Shown: one piece after another, positions 23,676 through 34,206 of the stretch | How the letters are laid out: each line of letters begins with the position of its first letter | How positions within the stretch are numbered: position 1 is the first letter of the stretch | Notes under the pieces: model-generated | Database searches by the model: none | Told to the model about the DNA's origin: nothing | Seen by the model: the letters and a program-made list of their open reading frames with translations, nothing else | DNA from: Cladobotryum mycophilum | Taxonomy: Eukaryota; Ascomycota; Sordariomycetes; Hypocreales; Hypocreaceae | DNA length: 64,000 nt | NCBI GenBank assembly: GCA_036429605.1 | Contig: CM071589.1 | Coordinates: 1,984,001 to 2,048,000 of the forward strand | Direction of reading: 5' to 3' | Translations under genes and position numbers: made by a program

Positions 23676-24354
23676 TATTTATCGCTACATCTATGAGGAT
23701 GATTTGATGCAGTGCGCTTTGAGAGCAAATATAGAAGAAATTCGAACAACAAAGAATGATAAAGAGACATGGGCTTGACTTGACACGGCCACGTTCATGG
23801 GGGGTCTGTTGGTGAGGCTCGGCTCCTTTCAACTCTTGGGAGGAGGGAGGGAGAGGACCCAGCACCGCGGCCCCATTGTTTTGTTGCTCTCTCGCCTTTC
23901 AAGCCACAACGCCCGTGTTGGGTAATGTAACTGACTAGCAGTCAGTACATGAAATCACACGCATATCGCGTCGAGGAGCAAAAGTATCTCCAATTAGATG
24001 GCACTCTTTGGCGCTCAACCGCCCACCCCCGCTATCTGGTGTGCACACTGCGCACTGCACACTGCACTGCACTGCTGCACCGCACCGCAACAGAACAAAC
24101 AAACTGGAGCAGAACAGCCCACTAGCCTAGCCCAGCCCAGTGCCCATCCCATCCATCTGTGCTAGCCTGGGGCAGTCCCCTGTTGCCCTTGTCCACCACC
24201 ACCACCTCCACCATCCTCCACTGTGTGTGTGTGTGTGGTGAAAGGCTCTGCGCACCTTTGACTCTGGCACTCTGGGCTCTCCTCTCTTGTTCTTGTTCTT
24301 GTTCCTGTCTCTCTGTCCGTCTGTCCATCTGTTCATTTTTCTCGCCGTCTTCAC

Positions 24355-25585
24355 ATGGATCCTATCGCCTCCGCCTCTCCTCTCCTTTCCACTCCACACC
24401 TTATTGCTTTTAATAATAGACTTATTAGCAATTTCTAAGCATCTCTTCCCTTTTTCTCTCCTACCTACTACTAAATACCTAACCTACTTACCAACCATCC
24501 CACCCACCACTACCACCACCACCCGCTTCCTTTTCCCTTTCTCCTTCAAAAAAGAACCAAAAGTGAACACGATCGGGCTATTATTAGAATCATCCAACGC
24601 CAGATTCAGCCCCATCTCTGGGTCCTGCACCGACCGGCTGCCAGCACCGTTAATTCAACCCCCAGCATCACAGATACAGATCAACCCGCTGCAAACGCTT
24701 TTTACTCGGCAGAAATTCTTTTTTTGTGTGTGTCTCGCTCTGCCTTGTGCTTCTCTTTTTGGTTCTGTTGCATCGCATCACATCCATCCCTGTCCTGTCC
24801 TGTCCTGTCCTGTCCTGCCCTGCCCTTGTCCTGCATCAACACCTTCTCCATATCTACCTACCTTTAGTACCCAGCAGTATTACTTACTTACGTCTTTCCC
24901 TCCCTCCCCACCAGCTGTCGTCGGCCATTTCTACTTTGCTGCGAAACAGTTCGCCTACCAACCTGCAAAATTGAGCATTTAATCCTTGGCTGCGTCTTCA
25001 AAAAAGGATCCATATCCTTTGCCATTTTATTGCAACGTACAACAACTACTACTGCTACTGCTGCTACTGCTTTAGGTAGCTCTTATATTCTACTCACTGC
25101 TCCCTCCTCCTTCGTGACGCAGACTCGACCTACTTTTTTTTCTTTTCTCCTTTGCGCGCGCGCTTCACAAGCCCATAAAATCATTGTCCCTCCCGCCTCT
25201 ACCTCGCACAACCACCCCTTCTATTGCTCTTTTGCTTCTGTGGGTCCCGGGCAGACATTTCTCTTGCGGCGCGTGCCCTTTTCCGCATTACCTTTTCCGC
25301 ATTACCAACAGGCCGTCGTCGTCGTCGTCGCTCTCTCTCGCTCTCACAGCCCCAAATCCTCGGTCTCGGCCTCGATCCTCGAATATCGACAACGAGAAAA
25401 AAATCAAAAACACGTACGCCGAGTGCAAATAAATTCTCCTGGGTTTACTGGTCCGTCCATCGACATCTTGGTCGCCTAACAACCATCTCCCGACCTGGCG
25501 CGCCGTTCCCCCACCACCACCACCTGGCGCTTCTTCACCCTCTTGGATCGCGACCACCTACTACCACAGCGCACAGAATAGCATC
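24355..25585 (+). promoter_or_regulatory. Probable long 5' leader of RlmA: one short uORF, then ATG-free
   Basis: A 27-codon uORF starts at 24355 (MDPIASASPLLSTPHL...) and stops at 24436-24438. From 24358 to the RlmA ATG at 25586 there is no ATG in any plus-strand frame. The segment is pyrimidine-rich with CCTGT repeats at 24791-24825, long CT/TTTTCTTTT tracts, GTC repeats at 25315-25330 and CCACCACCAC. Such ATG depletion is expected if the whole stretch is transcribed and scanned. Introns in the leader are possible. Confidence 0.55.
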
Positions 25586-27636
25586 ATGGGTCGGAGAAAG
25601 ATAGAGATCAAGGCCATCAAGGATGACCGGAACCGTTCAGTGTATGTGCCTTTGAGAAGCCTCCCGTCGCATGCTGCGCCCAGACGATTGTACTGACCCG
25701 ATGTTGCTTAGAACCTTTCTCAAACGAAAGGGTGGCCTGTTCAAGAAGGCGCACGAGTTGTCCGTCCTCTGTTCCGTCGATGTCGCCGTCTTCATCTTTG
25801 GCAACAACAAGAAGCTCTACGAGTACTCGTCGGCCGACATGCGCGATCTCATCACCCGATACCAATACGTAGGTTCCCACTATGCTGCCCAACGGCCGCC
25901 GCGCCCTCCCGCCTACCCGCTCTTCAGTTACCCGTTTGAATAATATCACTAATGCAATCAATCGTATAGCATGGCGGCCCCAGTGAGCACAAAGGTCCGG
26001 GAGACTTCAACGGCGGAAACCACGACGATGACGATGATGAGGATATGGATGGTACACCACCACGTGGTCCTGACGGCATGGAATCTCAGATGATGCCGCC
26101 GCAGTTCCAAGGCCAACCACCGCCACCCTTTCCCCAAGTTCGACATCATACCCCCTCAGCGTCGCCTCCAATTTCCAATGGTGTTCCTTTCCAAGGCCAT
26201 CCGGCTCATATGCCGCGCAGCCATACACCACAGCCGCAGATTACGTCTCGGCCAAACTCCAGGAACGATATGCGACAAATGGGACGCGGCATGGCTCCTC
26301 AACATGTTGGACCTCACGGACCACACCCAGGCATCACCTACATGCCCACTCCGCCCATTTATAACCCTCCGGCGAGCCAACAGAACCTGATGCCGCCTGG
26401 GCCTCCTTATCCTTACCAGACTCAACAGCACCAGCACCAGCATCAGCATCAGCATCAGCAGCCCTACATGGAAGAGAGAAGACCGTCCGCGCCCCCGCTT
26501 TCAACACGCAACCGCCTCCACAAAACATTCCGGTTGTCTCTCGTACAGAGTCATCTCCCCCTCAACCGCACCATCATCAACTCCCGCCGAATTCCATTCC
26601 TCACATATCACCACAGCCCGAACGCCGTCATCTCGACCCACAGCCCCCTCCTCCTCCGGGAGAGCCCAAGATGGAGCCCTTAGAGCGACCCAAAGGGCCA
26701 TATCTCAACACGGAAATGGCCGTTAAGAAGCTGCCTCAGAGGAAGTCACATAGCATCTTTACACCAATCGAAGAGAATAGATCCATTTTATCGCAGCATC
26801 TAGCATCGTTTGCTTCCGAACCTCAACCTGTCAAGAACGACCAATCCACCTCGGGCGGGCCCATCAATCGCTCCCAATCTGCCGAGACAGGACGCAACGG
26901 AAGTACAGCATCACCGCATTTGCAACAGCGATCAAGCACTCGTACAGCTTCCATCTCCTCTCTCCCCGAAACAACGCTCACGCCGCCATCGCAATCGAAT
27001 AACCCCAAGGCCAACACAGCTACCGGGGGCGGGAGAGCAAGAGGTCCCCGTCTAACTGTACAGATCCCTGACGGTGGTTCTGAGGCTGACAGTGCGACCG
27101 GAGAGTCCAATTCGCCCCGTAATCCCGCCGAGACTTCCTCACTAATACCGCAACGACACAACTCTACATCCATGGTACTTCCGCCTCCGTCGCCGTCCGC
27201 TCAGACTCTACTCTCAGCGGGGGCTACTGGTCCACCTAATCCGTTCGCCAGGCCACCTCCACAGCAGAATGTCAATAATGATACGCCAGTATCTGCACTT
27301 CCATCCCGATTCCTAAACGATGGGCTACTACCCAGTCCCAGTAGCTTCTATCCTGAATGGAATTTCAGGGGAGGTGACAGCAACACTCTACCGAGCCCTT
27401 TGAATTTTGCAACGCCGGTGGTGGGCACTGGACCAAGTTTCTTGCGGGATGATCACCCTTTGAGTAATGGCACAAGCGCCGCATCGGTGCCCACCATCAC
27501 AACAACTGCTGCTAGTGGTAGCATCCTAACTCATCCCTCGGGGTTGTCCAAACGGAAGAGCCCCGAGTACGAGATCAACGGCCATCACGACCCGCACGAT
27601 ACAGCCAATGATCCGAAACGGCTTAGAGTAGAGTGA
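25586..27636 (+). CDS. rlmA: RlmA/Rlm1-type MADS-box transcription factor, frame-broken in this sequence
   Basis: Exons 25586-25641, 25712-25868 and 25970-27636. The MADS domain is at the extreme N-terminus (MGRRKIEIKAIKDDRNRSV, then TFLKRKGGLFKKAHELSVLC and FIFGNNKKLYEYSS), of MEF2/SRF-like type 2. In yeasts and moulds Rlm1/RlmA acts below the cell-wall-integrity MAP kinase and switches on wall genes. Introns cut the MADS domain after NRSV and after the RYQY that follows it. The rest is disordered: an acidic patch DDDDDEDMDG, Pro/Gln-rich stretches, a QHQHQHQHQHQQ run, SP/TP sites and a KRLRVE end with a KRK basic motif. The frame changes at the C5 run 26492-26496, between RRPSAPP and AFNTQPPPQNIPVV; one added C restores 626 aa. 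Probably an assembly error. Confidence 0.92.
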
Positions 27637-28509
27637 TTTATTAAAAAAAAAATCTCGAGTCACTCAATTTCTTCTATCTATATATATTCCTGATACCCCT
27701 CTCAAAGTTTCTTTCTTGTCTTTCAGTTGTCTTCGTTTATTATGGCGTCTGCACTATCTGTGGCAAAAAATTCCGGACTTGTGGTTGCAAAATCTTTTTT
27801 CTCTCATATGGAATCGGTTCTTGTGGGAAATGTGTCACTTTTGAGGGATGTCTTCGTTTATCTTTGTTAGAGTTATATGGATTCTAGTCCGCTCTTTCTT
27901 CTAATACGGTCGTTTGGACTATATGTATATCCTGACGGCACCTTGGAGATGGGAACAGTTGCTGCTCTGGGGGAGGATTTCTTCTTCATTCACTCTGCTG
28001 TTTGTTTGTTTTTTGTTTTTTTTTTCCGTTTATAGTTGGTCTGGGATTCATGCAAGGTTTCCGCCAAACCTAGCCGGTGGTGTCTTTGGAGGAAAGGGAG
28101 GCTTGTTGGGCATGGGATACGCGACAAACGTCTCTTTGCAGGTCGGACATTGAAGGGTGGACACAAATGGATGGCGTTCTCGGCGTTTGGTGGTAGGGGT
28201 GCATTGTAGAATGGCAGCATTCCAGAAACTGGTTATTAATGCGAAATTGAATACATCAGCCAGTGGTGATGATGAATGTTTCATTGCTCGGTGTCATTCT
28301 ACGTTGTGTATGAAAGTACAGTTTCCATAAGCTTCCCAAAGAAAAGAAAATCAATTTGTATCCATGCTGAACCATATCCCCGATTCATGTTGTATCTGAG
28401 CATCGTAAATCTGAGTCCTGTATAAATCCTCCCGTAAATGCAGTCTATATCGTACAACGAAAAAATGAAAGAAAAAAGAAATCGGATCAAGTTGTAATGG
28501 ACGGGTACA
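27637..28509. other. Convergent 3' region, RlmA to fasciclin gene
   Basis: The sequence is T-rich (GTTTGTTTTTTG near 28004) with no supported gene. It holds the 3' ends of two converging transcripts. Confidence 0.4.
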
Positions 28510-29213
28510 TCATGGTGCGTAGTTCAGGACGCCCTTCAAGATCCACTATAGGAGCATCGTCAGTCAGTATATCGTCCTCATTCGCCCATACGATCAGCGG
28601 CCAACAAAAGAACTTACCAGTTCTCCATTCGCAACCTGGCTCGCCACACGTTCGACCTCGACCTCATCGGGCATGATGACCCTCCTCTCCCGGTCCCCGT
28701 GTTTCTTGCTCTCCCACCAAATCTGCCTTCCGCCCACGGCCTTCACCTTGACGCCCTCCTCCCAGGGGCTCGTGCCCACGAGGTGCGCCTCGACGAAGCG
28801 CCTCACGTTCTCGTCTGCGCGGCTCTTCCCGCCGGACCCGTCGTACGCCTGCTCGCCGTAGGTGGCATAGTCGCGGGGGTCCTCCCAGGGTTTCCGGGGC
28901 AGGTCGTCGACGGCCGAGTTCAGGGGGCGAGGACGGTGGAGTTGATGCCGGGGTCGGAGAGCAGGCGCGTGATGTCCTCGGTCTGGCGCGCAAAGGAGAA
29001 GAAGGTGGTGACGGAGCGCTGGGTGCCGAGGATGTCGGCCAGGCTGACGGAGCGCTGGACCTGGGTCGTTGCGTCTTGGTCGGAGGGCATGTTGGCGGAG
29101 GGCGGTATGAGCGGTAGGGGGAGCTGTACCGGGGGCGGGAGAGCGACGGCAGCGGCGGCAGCGGCGGATGGGATTAGTAGCAGAGCTGGTAGAAGTGATG
29201 TGATGGATTTCAT
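28510..29213 (-). CDS. Secreted fasciclin (FAS1) domain protein, frame-broken in this sequence
   Basis: Minus-strand exons 29213-28618 and 28545-28510 (intron 28546-28617, GTAAGT donor). The start MKSITSLLPALLLIPSAAAA is a signal peptide. A single FAS1-like domain follows: LADILGTQRSVTTFFSFARQ, GINSTVLAP, LNSAVDDLPRKPW, VRRFVEAHLVGT and the terminal VANGELWILKGVLNYAP. FAS1 domains mediate adhesion in matrix and wall proteins. The frame breaks at the G5 run 28923-28927 (C5 on the coding strand): STVLAP is followed by a stop, while LNSAVDD continues in the next frame. One added base gives 210 aa. The exon is visibly more GC-rich than its neighbours. A GPI site is not obvious, so secretion is the safer inference. 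Confidence 0.82.
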
Positions 29214-32020
29214 GGTTTGTTGAAGGAAGAGGGGAGTGGAAATTCCGAGGTGGGACAGAGAAGGGCTTGGTTGGATGGCGATTTGCTTGTTGGAATGTTG
29301 GGGAGAAAGATGTGCTGGAGTGACGCTATTGGAGGCGTAGAACGACGTCACCAGGGACCCCCTTTGCTTGACAACGTGTTTGTGGCCGTGACCGGATCGG
29401 GTAAACTGCGGATGTTAATACCCGTTTCTGTCTGCCTGGGGGAACAATGAATTGCGCGTCACAATGGGACTGGAGGGGTGGCGAAGAAAGAAAGTCAGTG
29501 ATAAAAACACGTGGTTCGATATTAAAGCTACCTAGGTGATGCGCAGAAGAAAAGAAGTCTGGGGGACTATCCCGTGGTTCCAGAAAGAAAAAGAAAAACA
29601 GTTATCGTATATGCTTTCTTGTCTCATGTGAATGAGCTGGATACAAGTATCAAGCGTACGAGTATTATGATCAGCATGCGACTATGAGTTGACGAGAGCA
29701 GCGGTGTGAAGGGACGGGAAATGCCTTTGCTTTATCATCAACTTCATATGCTTTTCTCTCCTTGTCCAAAAAAGGCGTTGCCTGGATGGTCTGGTCTCAC
29801 CGAATAACTCTCAGGGCACTTTCACATGAAAGTCTTTTTTTGAGGATTTGCCCGTTTTCAGCGGGCCAATGGCAAAGCTCGGATATCTGATTCACCATAC
29901 AAAAAAAAAACGAACAAGAAAGACAATAGCCGGCAAATGCCAAACAAGCTCTCCTTGGCCCGCGCACACGCCCCCTAGACCAAAAAGTAGTCAGATGACC
30001 TGCAAGCGTGGTCACCCCCGGATTTATTTGTTTTGTGGGGTTTCAGTTTGGGGGAGCAGCAACCAGGCAGGGAAGGGAAGGGGGAAAGGTGAGGCAAACA
30101 AAAGAAAGGGGAGAGAGCATGTGGATGCATGGATGCATGCGTGCGTGCGTGCGTGCAGTATGATGAACAGCATAGCCGGCAATGGTATTTGATGATGGAA
30201 TCGAAAGAAACCTATACATATTACAAAGTCAATGAGAAATATAAGGGGGAATAACAAAAAAAAATGAAAGATGTCATGAAAATACTAATTAAGAAAAATA
30301 AAATAATCATTTCTTAAAAGGCCTTCTTTCAATTTCATGGAAGTCTTCTATGCATCGAAGGTCCTCCCCCGGCTTTTGCGGGTGGGTGGTTTCACATGTC
30401 AGAGAGGAGCGTTAACCAGGTGAGTGAGTGAGTGAGTGAGTGACATGCCATGCACTCCAAAGCATGTGGGATTTGGGTTGCTGCGGTGGCGGCGGAGGCG
30501 GGAAGGGGAAGGGGGAAAGAGACAGAGAGAGAGATCTCATTGCATCGGACCATCATATGCATTCAACTCTTTTCTTTTTTTTAACTTGTTGCGACGACAC
30601 CACCCCTAAAGGAGCGGCCCCTTACGGGAAGGTCTCAATTGAGGATATTGAAACGTTGGAGATGGGCTTTGACAGCGTAAGATTTTTTAGTGTTGCTACA
30701 TGACATTGGAAGTTTTGTAGAGGTAACGACCTTGGGGGCATATGGACGTTCTGAGGTTAAAGTTACTTAATTCTGGGGAAAAGCCTCGGTAAAGATACCC
30801 CGAGAAGAAAGAGAGAGAAATGATTCATTCACCTTGCACGGCGTAAAGGTCAGCAGAAGACAGCAGCTCTGGAGCCTCATAGGGTAGCTAGCTTTCTTCA
30901 TATCCCACCCCCAAAAGACTGAAACATGGGAAACACGAAGAAAAAATACGGAGAAACTGCCTCCATCATGATGATTTTTTTGGGAATTTTTTTCCTCGTG
31001 AAGATTATCATAATGATCCATTTTCTCTCTTCTCTCTCCATTTTTACTAATGCAGAATCTGTCTTGATTTCCGTGGGAACCGTGCCCAACGGAGAAGCCG
31101 GACAGGTTTTAGTTTGAAAGACGTGTAAGGTAAGCATTCGCCTCCGTCCGTCAGTTTTCTCTCTCTCTCTCTCTTTTTTTATTTAATTTTATGGTGGTAC
31201 ATGTTTTGGGGTAATAGGTGATCAGTGGGGTAAGCTTTCAACAGGGTCCTTTGTTTTTGTTTTTGTTGTTTTTGGGGAGAGAGATTGGAGAAAAGGATTT
31301 GCTTCTGGGCTTGTCTGATATAAATATAAATAAAAAGGAATTATATTCAAATTGAATAAAATACTGTACAAGTAATTCAAAGTCCTATATGTGAATACTC
31401 TATGCGTTTTTGACATAGCCTTTCCATTCATAGGTACGCTGGGCATTCCATCTTCAATAAACCCCAAATCTTCATATGATTGACATCACTGTCCCAAATC
31501 GCCGAACGCGGGATTGGTTGCTTCTCAGGGCAACTAAGCCGCTAAACGTTCAGTGGGACCACAGTGGAACACACACACCTGGGGGGACCCTCCCCACCCC
31601 CCGTGTACCTTACCAACCCCCGGAGAAAGAGAAAAAAGAGGTACCTCCTCCTTGGTGCGTTCTAGGGCGGTTTCTCATGTCTCATCTTTTTTGGCCCTTC
31701 TTGCTGGCTTTTGCTCTCTGCTTGGCCTTGTCCCGCCCATTGACCTCGGCTCACTACCGCCCTCGGCGTGTGCCAGGTCTCAAGGTCGCCAGCTCCACGC
31801 CCATTCCCATTCCCATCCCCCCCAAGCGGCGGCCTTCTTAAACTTCCCTAAACGCCTTCTTCGTGTTGCCCAATTCTTTTCTTCTTCTCCCTTCATCATC
31901 CTCCTTGCTCCATCTCTCAATTTATACCCTCCATCCTCCCTCATTTCTTCTCCTTGACACTCGAGCGCATCATTCCCCTTTCTTCCTTCTTCTCCCTAAT
32001 AATCTTCACACATCACAACT
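29214..32020. other. Divergent intergenic region, fasciclin gene / fumarate reductase
   Basis: About 2.8 kb has no supported gene. It includes (GCGT)n at 30139-30156, (GTGA)n at 30421-30443 and an AT-rich patch around 31315-31385. The last 160 bases before 32021 are pyrimidine-rich (TTCTTCTCCC), the usual leader composition of highly expressed fungal genes. Confidence 0.45.
30421..30443. repeat. (GTGA) tetranucleotide repeat
   Basis: Nearly six perfect GTGA units in non-coding DNA. Confidence 0.9.
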
Positions 32021-34206
32021 ATGGCTGACAGAGTAATCGTCGTTGGCGGTGGCCGTAAGTTATACACCACCATAAGCTTTTCTCTCCTCCCATTTCTCTC
32101 GCTGCCGGAGCATTGCCTGTCTCCACACAGGCAAGATGGAAGCGCGAGAAGGATGGAGGAGAAAAAATATCATTGCTTTAGCTAACCGTGGCTTCCTTGC
32201 GCAGTTTCTGGTCTCAGTGCCGCCCACACCATCTACCTCGCCGGTGGCAACGTTGTCGTCCTCGATAAGCAGGGTAAGTTTTAAAATCACATGATTTCTC
32301 GGCCGTTTGGATAGCCGAGCCTTCGCGCGGCGCAAATCGCCATGACATCAAAACCGCAAAACTAACGCCCTTTGTTCCAGGCTACTTCGGTGGTAACTCT
32401 ACCAAGGCTACATCCGGTATCAACGGTGCCTTGACCCGCACCCAGGTCGAGCACAACATTGGCGATAGCGTCAAGCAGTTCTACGAGGATACCCTCAAGT
32501 CTGCCCGTGACAAGGCCCGCCCCGACCTCATCAAAGTTCTCACCTACAAGTCCGCCGCTGCCGTCGAGTGGCTTCAGGATGTCTTCAACCTCGACCTCAC
32601 CCTCGTCTCTCGTCTCGGGTAAGTACTTTTCCGTTGCCCTTGGCTGGCATCTCCGCCACTTTCAAAAAAAACATCTGTCTAATAATGCAATTACAGTGGT
32701 CACTCCCACCCCCGAACCCACCGAGGCCATGATGCCAAGTTCCCTGGTATGGCCATCACATACGCTCTGATGCAGCGCATTGAGGAGCTCGCCGAGTCCG
32801 AGCCTCACCGTGTTCAGATCATCAAGAAGGCCCGCGTCACCAGCCTCAACAAGGACGGTAACAAGGTCACTGGTGTCACCTACGAGCTCAACGGCGAGAG
32901 CCAGGTCGTTGACGGCCCCGTCATCCTTGCCACTGGTGGTTACGCTGCCGACTTTGGCGAGACCTCCCTGCTCAAGAAGCACCGCCCCGAGATCATTGAT
33001 CTCGCTACCACCAACGGTACCCACGCCACTGGTGACGGTCAGAAGATGGTCATGGCCATTGGCGGAAATGGCATCGATATGGACAAGGTCCAGGTTCACC
33101 CCACTGGTCTCGTCGACCCCAAGGATCCTGGCAACAAGTGGAAGTTCTTGGCTGCCGAGGCCCTCCGTGGTGAGGGTGGTATCCTCCTCAACGGTGATGG
33201 TGACCGATTCTGTGATGAGCTCGGCCACCGTGACTACGTCTCCGGCATGATGTGGGGAGAGAAGGACAAGGGCAAGTTCCCCATTCGTCTCATCCTCAAC
33301 TCCAAGGCCTCCAACGTCCTTGACTTCCACACCCGCCACTACTCTGGCCGTGGTCTCATGAAGAAGATCACTGGCCAGCAGCTCGCCAAGGAGATTGGCT
33401 GTACTCCCGACCACCTCCAGAAGACCTTCCAGACCTACAACGCTATTGCTGAGGGCAAGCAGAAGGACCCCTGGGGCAAGCGTTTCTTCCACAACATGCC
33501 CCTTGACATCAACGACGACTTCCACGTCGCCCTCATGGAGCCCGTCCTCCACTTCACCATGGGTGGTATCGAGATCAACGACAAGGCTCAGGTCCTCAAC
33601 CAGGACAAGCAGCCCTTTGAGGGTCTCTTTGCCTGCGGTGAGTTGGCTGGTGGTGTCCACGGTGCCAACCGTCTTGGTGGTTCCTCTCTGCTTGGTTGTG
33701 TCGTCTACGGCCGTGTTGCCGGTGACACCGCCAGCAACTACCTGTTCCAGAAGGTCCTCTCCGGCGGCTCCGCTGCCTCCCGTCTGGGTCAGATCTCTCT
33801 CCACCTCGACCCCTCCGCTCCTGGTAAGCTGACCGTTGAGTGGAACGGTGCCGCCACTGGCTCTGCTCCTGCTCAGGTTGCTGCCGCTCCTACTGCTGCC
33901 GCTGCTGCTCCCGAGGCCAAGCCTGCCCCCAAGGTATTCTCTATCCCCGAGACCGAGTACACTATGGAGGAGGTTGCTAAGCACAACACTGAAGAGAGCC
34001 TCTGGGTTGTCGTAAAGGGCGTTGTCCTCGACCTGACCAACTGGCTCGAGGAGCACCCCGGTGGTGCCAACGCCATCAAGAACTTCATGGGCCGTGACGC
34101 CACCGAGGAGTTCGAGATGCTCCACGACGACGAGGTCATCCCCAAGTACGCCCCTGAGCAAGTCATTGGTCGTGTCAAGGGCGTCGAGGTCACCTTGGAA
34201 ATTTAA
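32021..34206 (+). CDS. Soluble fumarate reductase (Osm1/Frd1 type) with C-terminal cytochrome b5 domain
   Basis: Exons 32021-32054, 32205-32273, 32381-32618 and 32697-34206, 616 aa. The family reduces fumarate to succinate with FAD, reoxidising reduced flavins/NADH under low oxygen. The N-terminal dinucleotide-binding site is MADRVIVVGGGLSGLSAAHT, with GGNVVVLDKQ at the end of beta-2. FAD_binding_2/flavocytochrome c blocks follow: GYFGGNSTKATSGING, ILATGGYAADFG, HPTGLVDP, RGEGGILLNGDGDRF and CGELAGGVHGANRLGGSS. After an Ala/Pro linker (PAQVAAAPTAAAAAPEAKP) a cytochrome b5 domain spans about residues 530-610, with haem motif EEHPGGANAI and the second His in MLHDDEV. No targeting peptide is obvious, so a cytosolic location is inferred. 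Codon use is strongly biased to C-ending codons, suggesting high expression. Confidence 0.94.

Larger units (their letters stand above)
20923..24354. other. Gene-poor, repeat-rich spacer upstream of RlmA
   Basis: No supported gene. The sequence is a patchwork of simple repeats: (GT)15 at 21933-21962, CTGT repeats at 22458-22482, GGGAA/GGGAAA repeats at 22747-22786, a CT tract at 23641-23672 and GCACTGC repeats near 24043-24090. ORFs up to 177 codons here are repeat translations. Promoter elements of RlmA probably lie in the right part. Confidence 0.45.

Noticed and set aside
25030..25479. 149-codon frame upstream of RlmA
   Set aside because: It lacks any ATG and lies in the pyrimidine-rich leader; the translation is low complexity.
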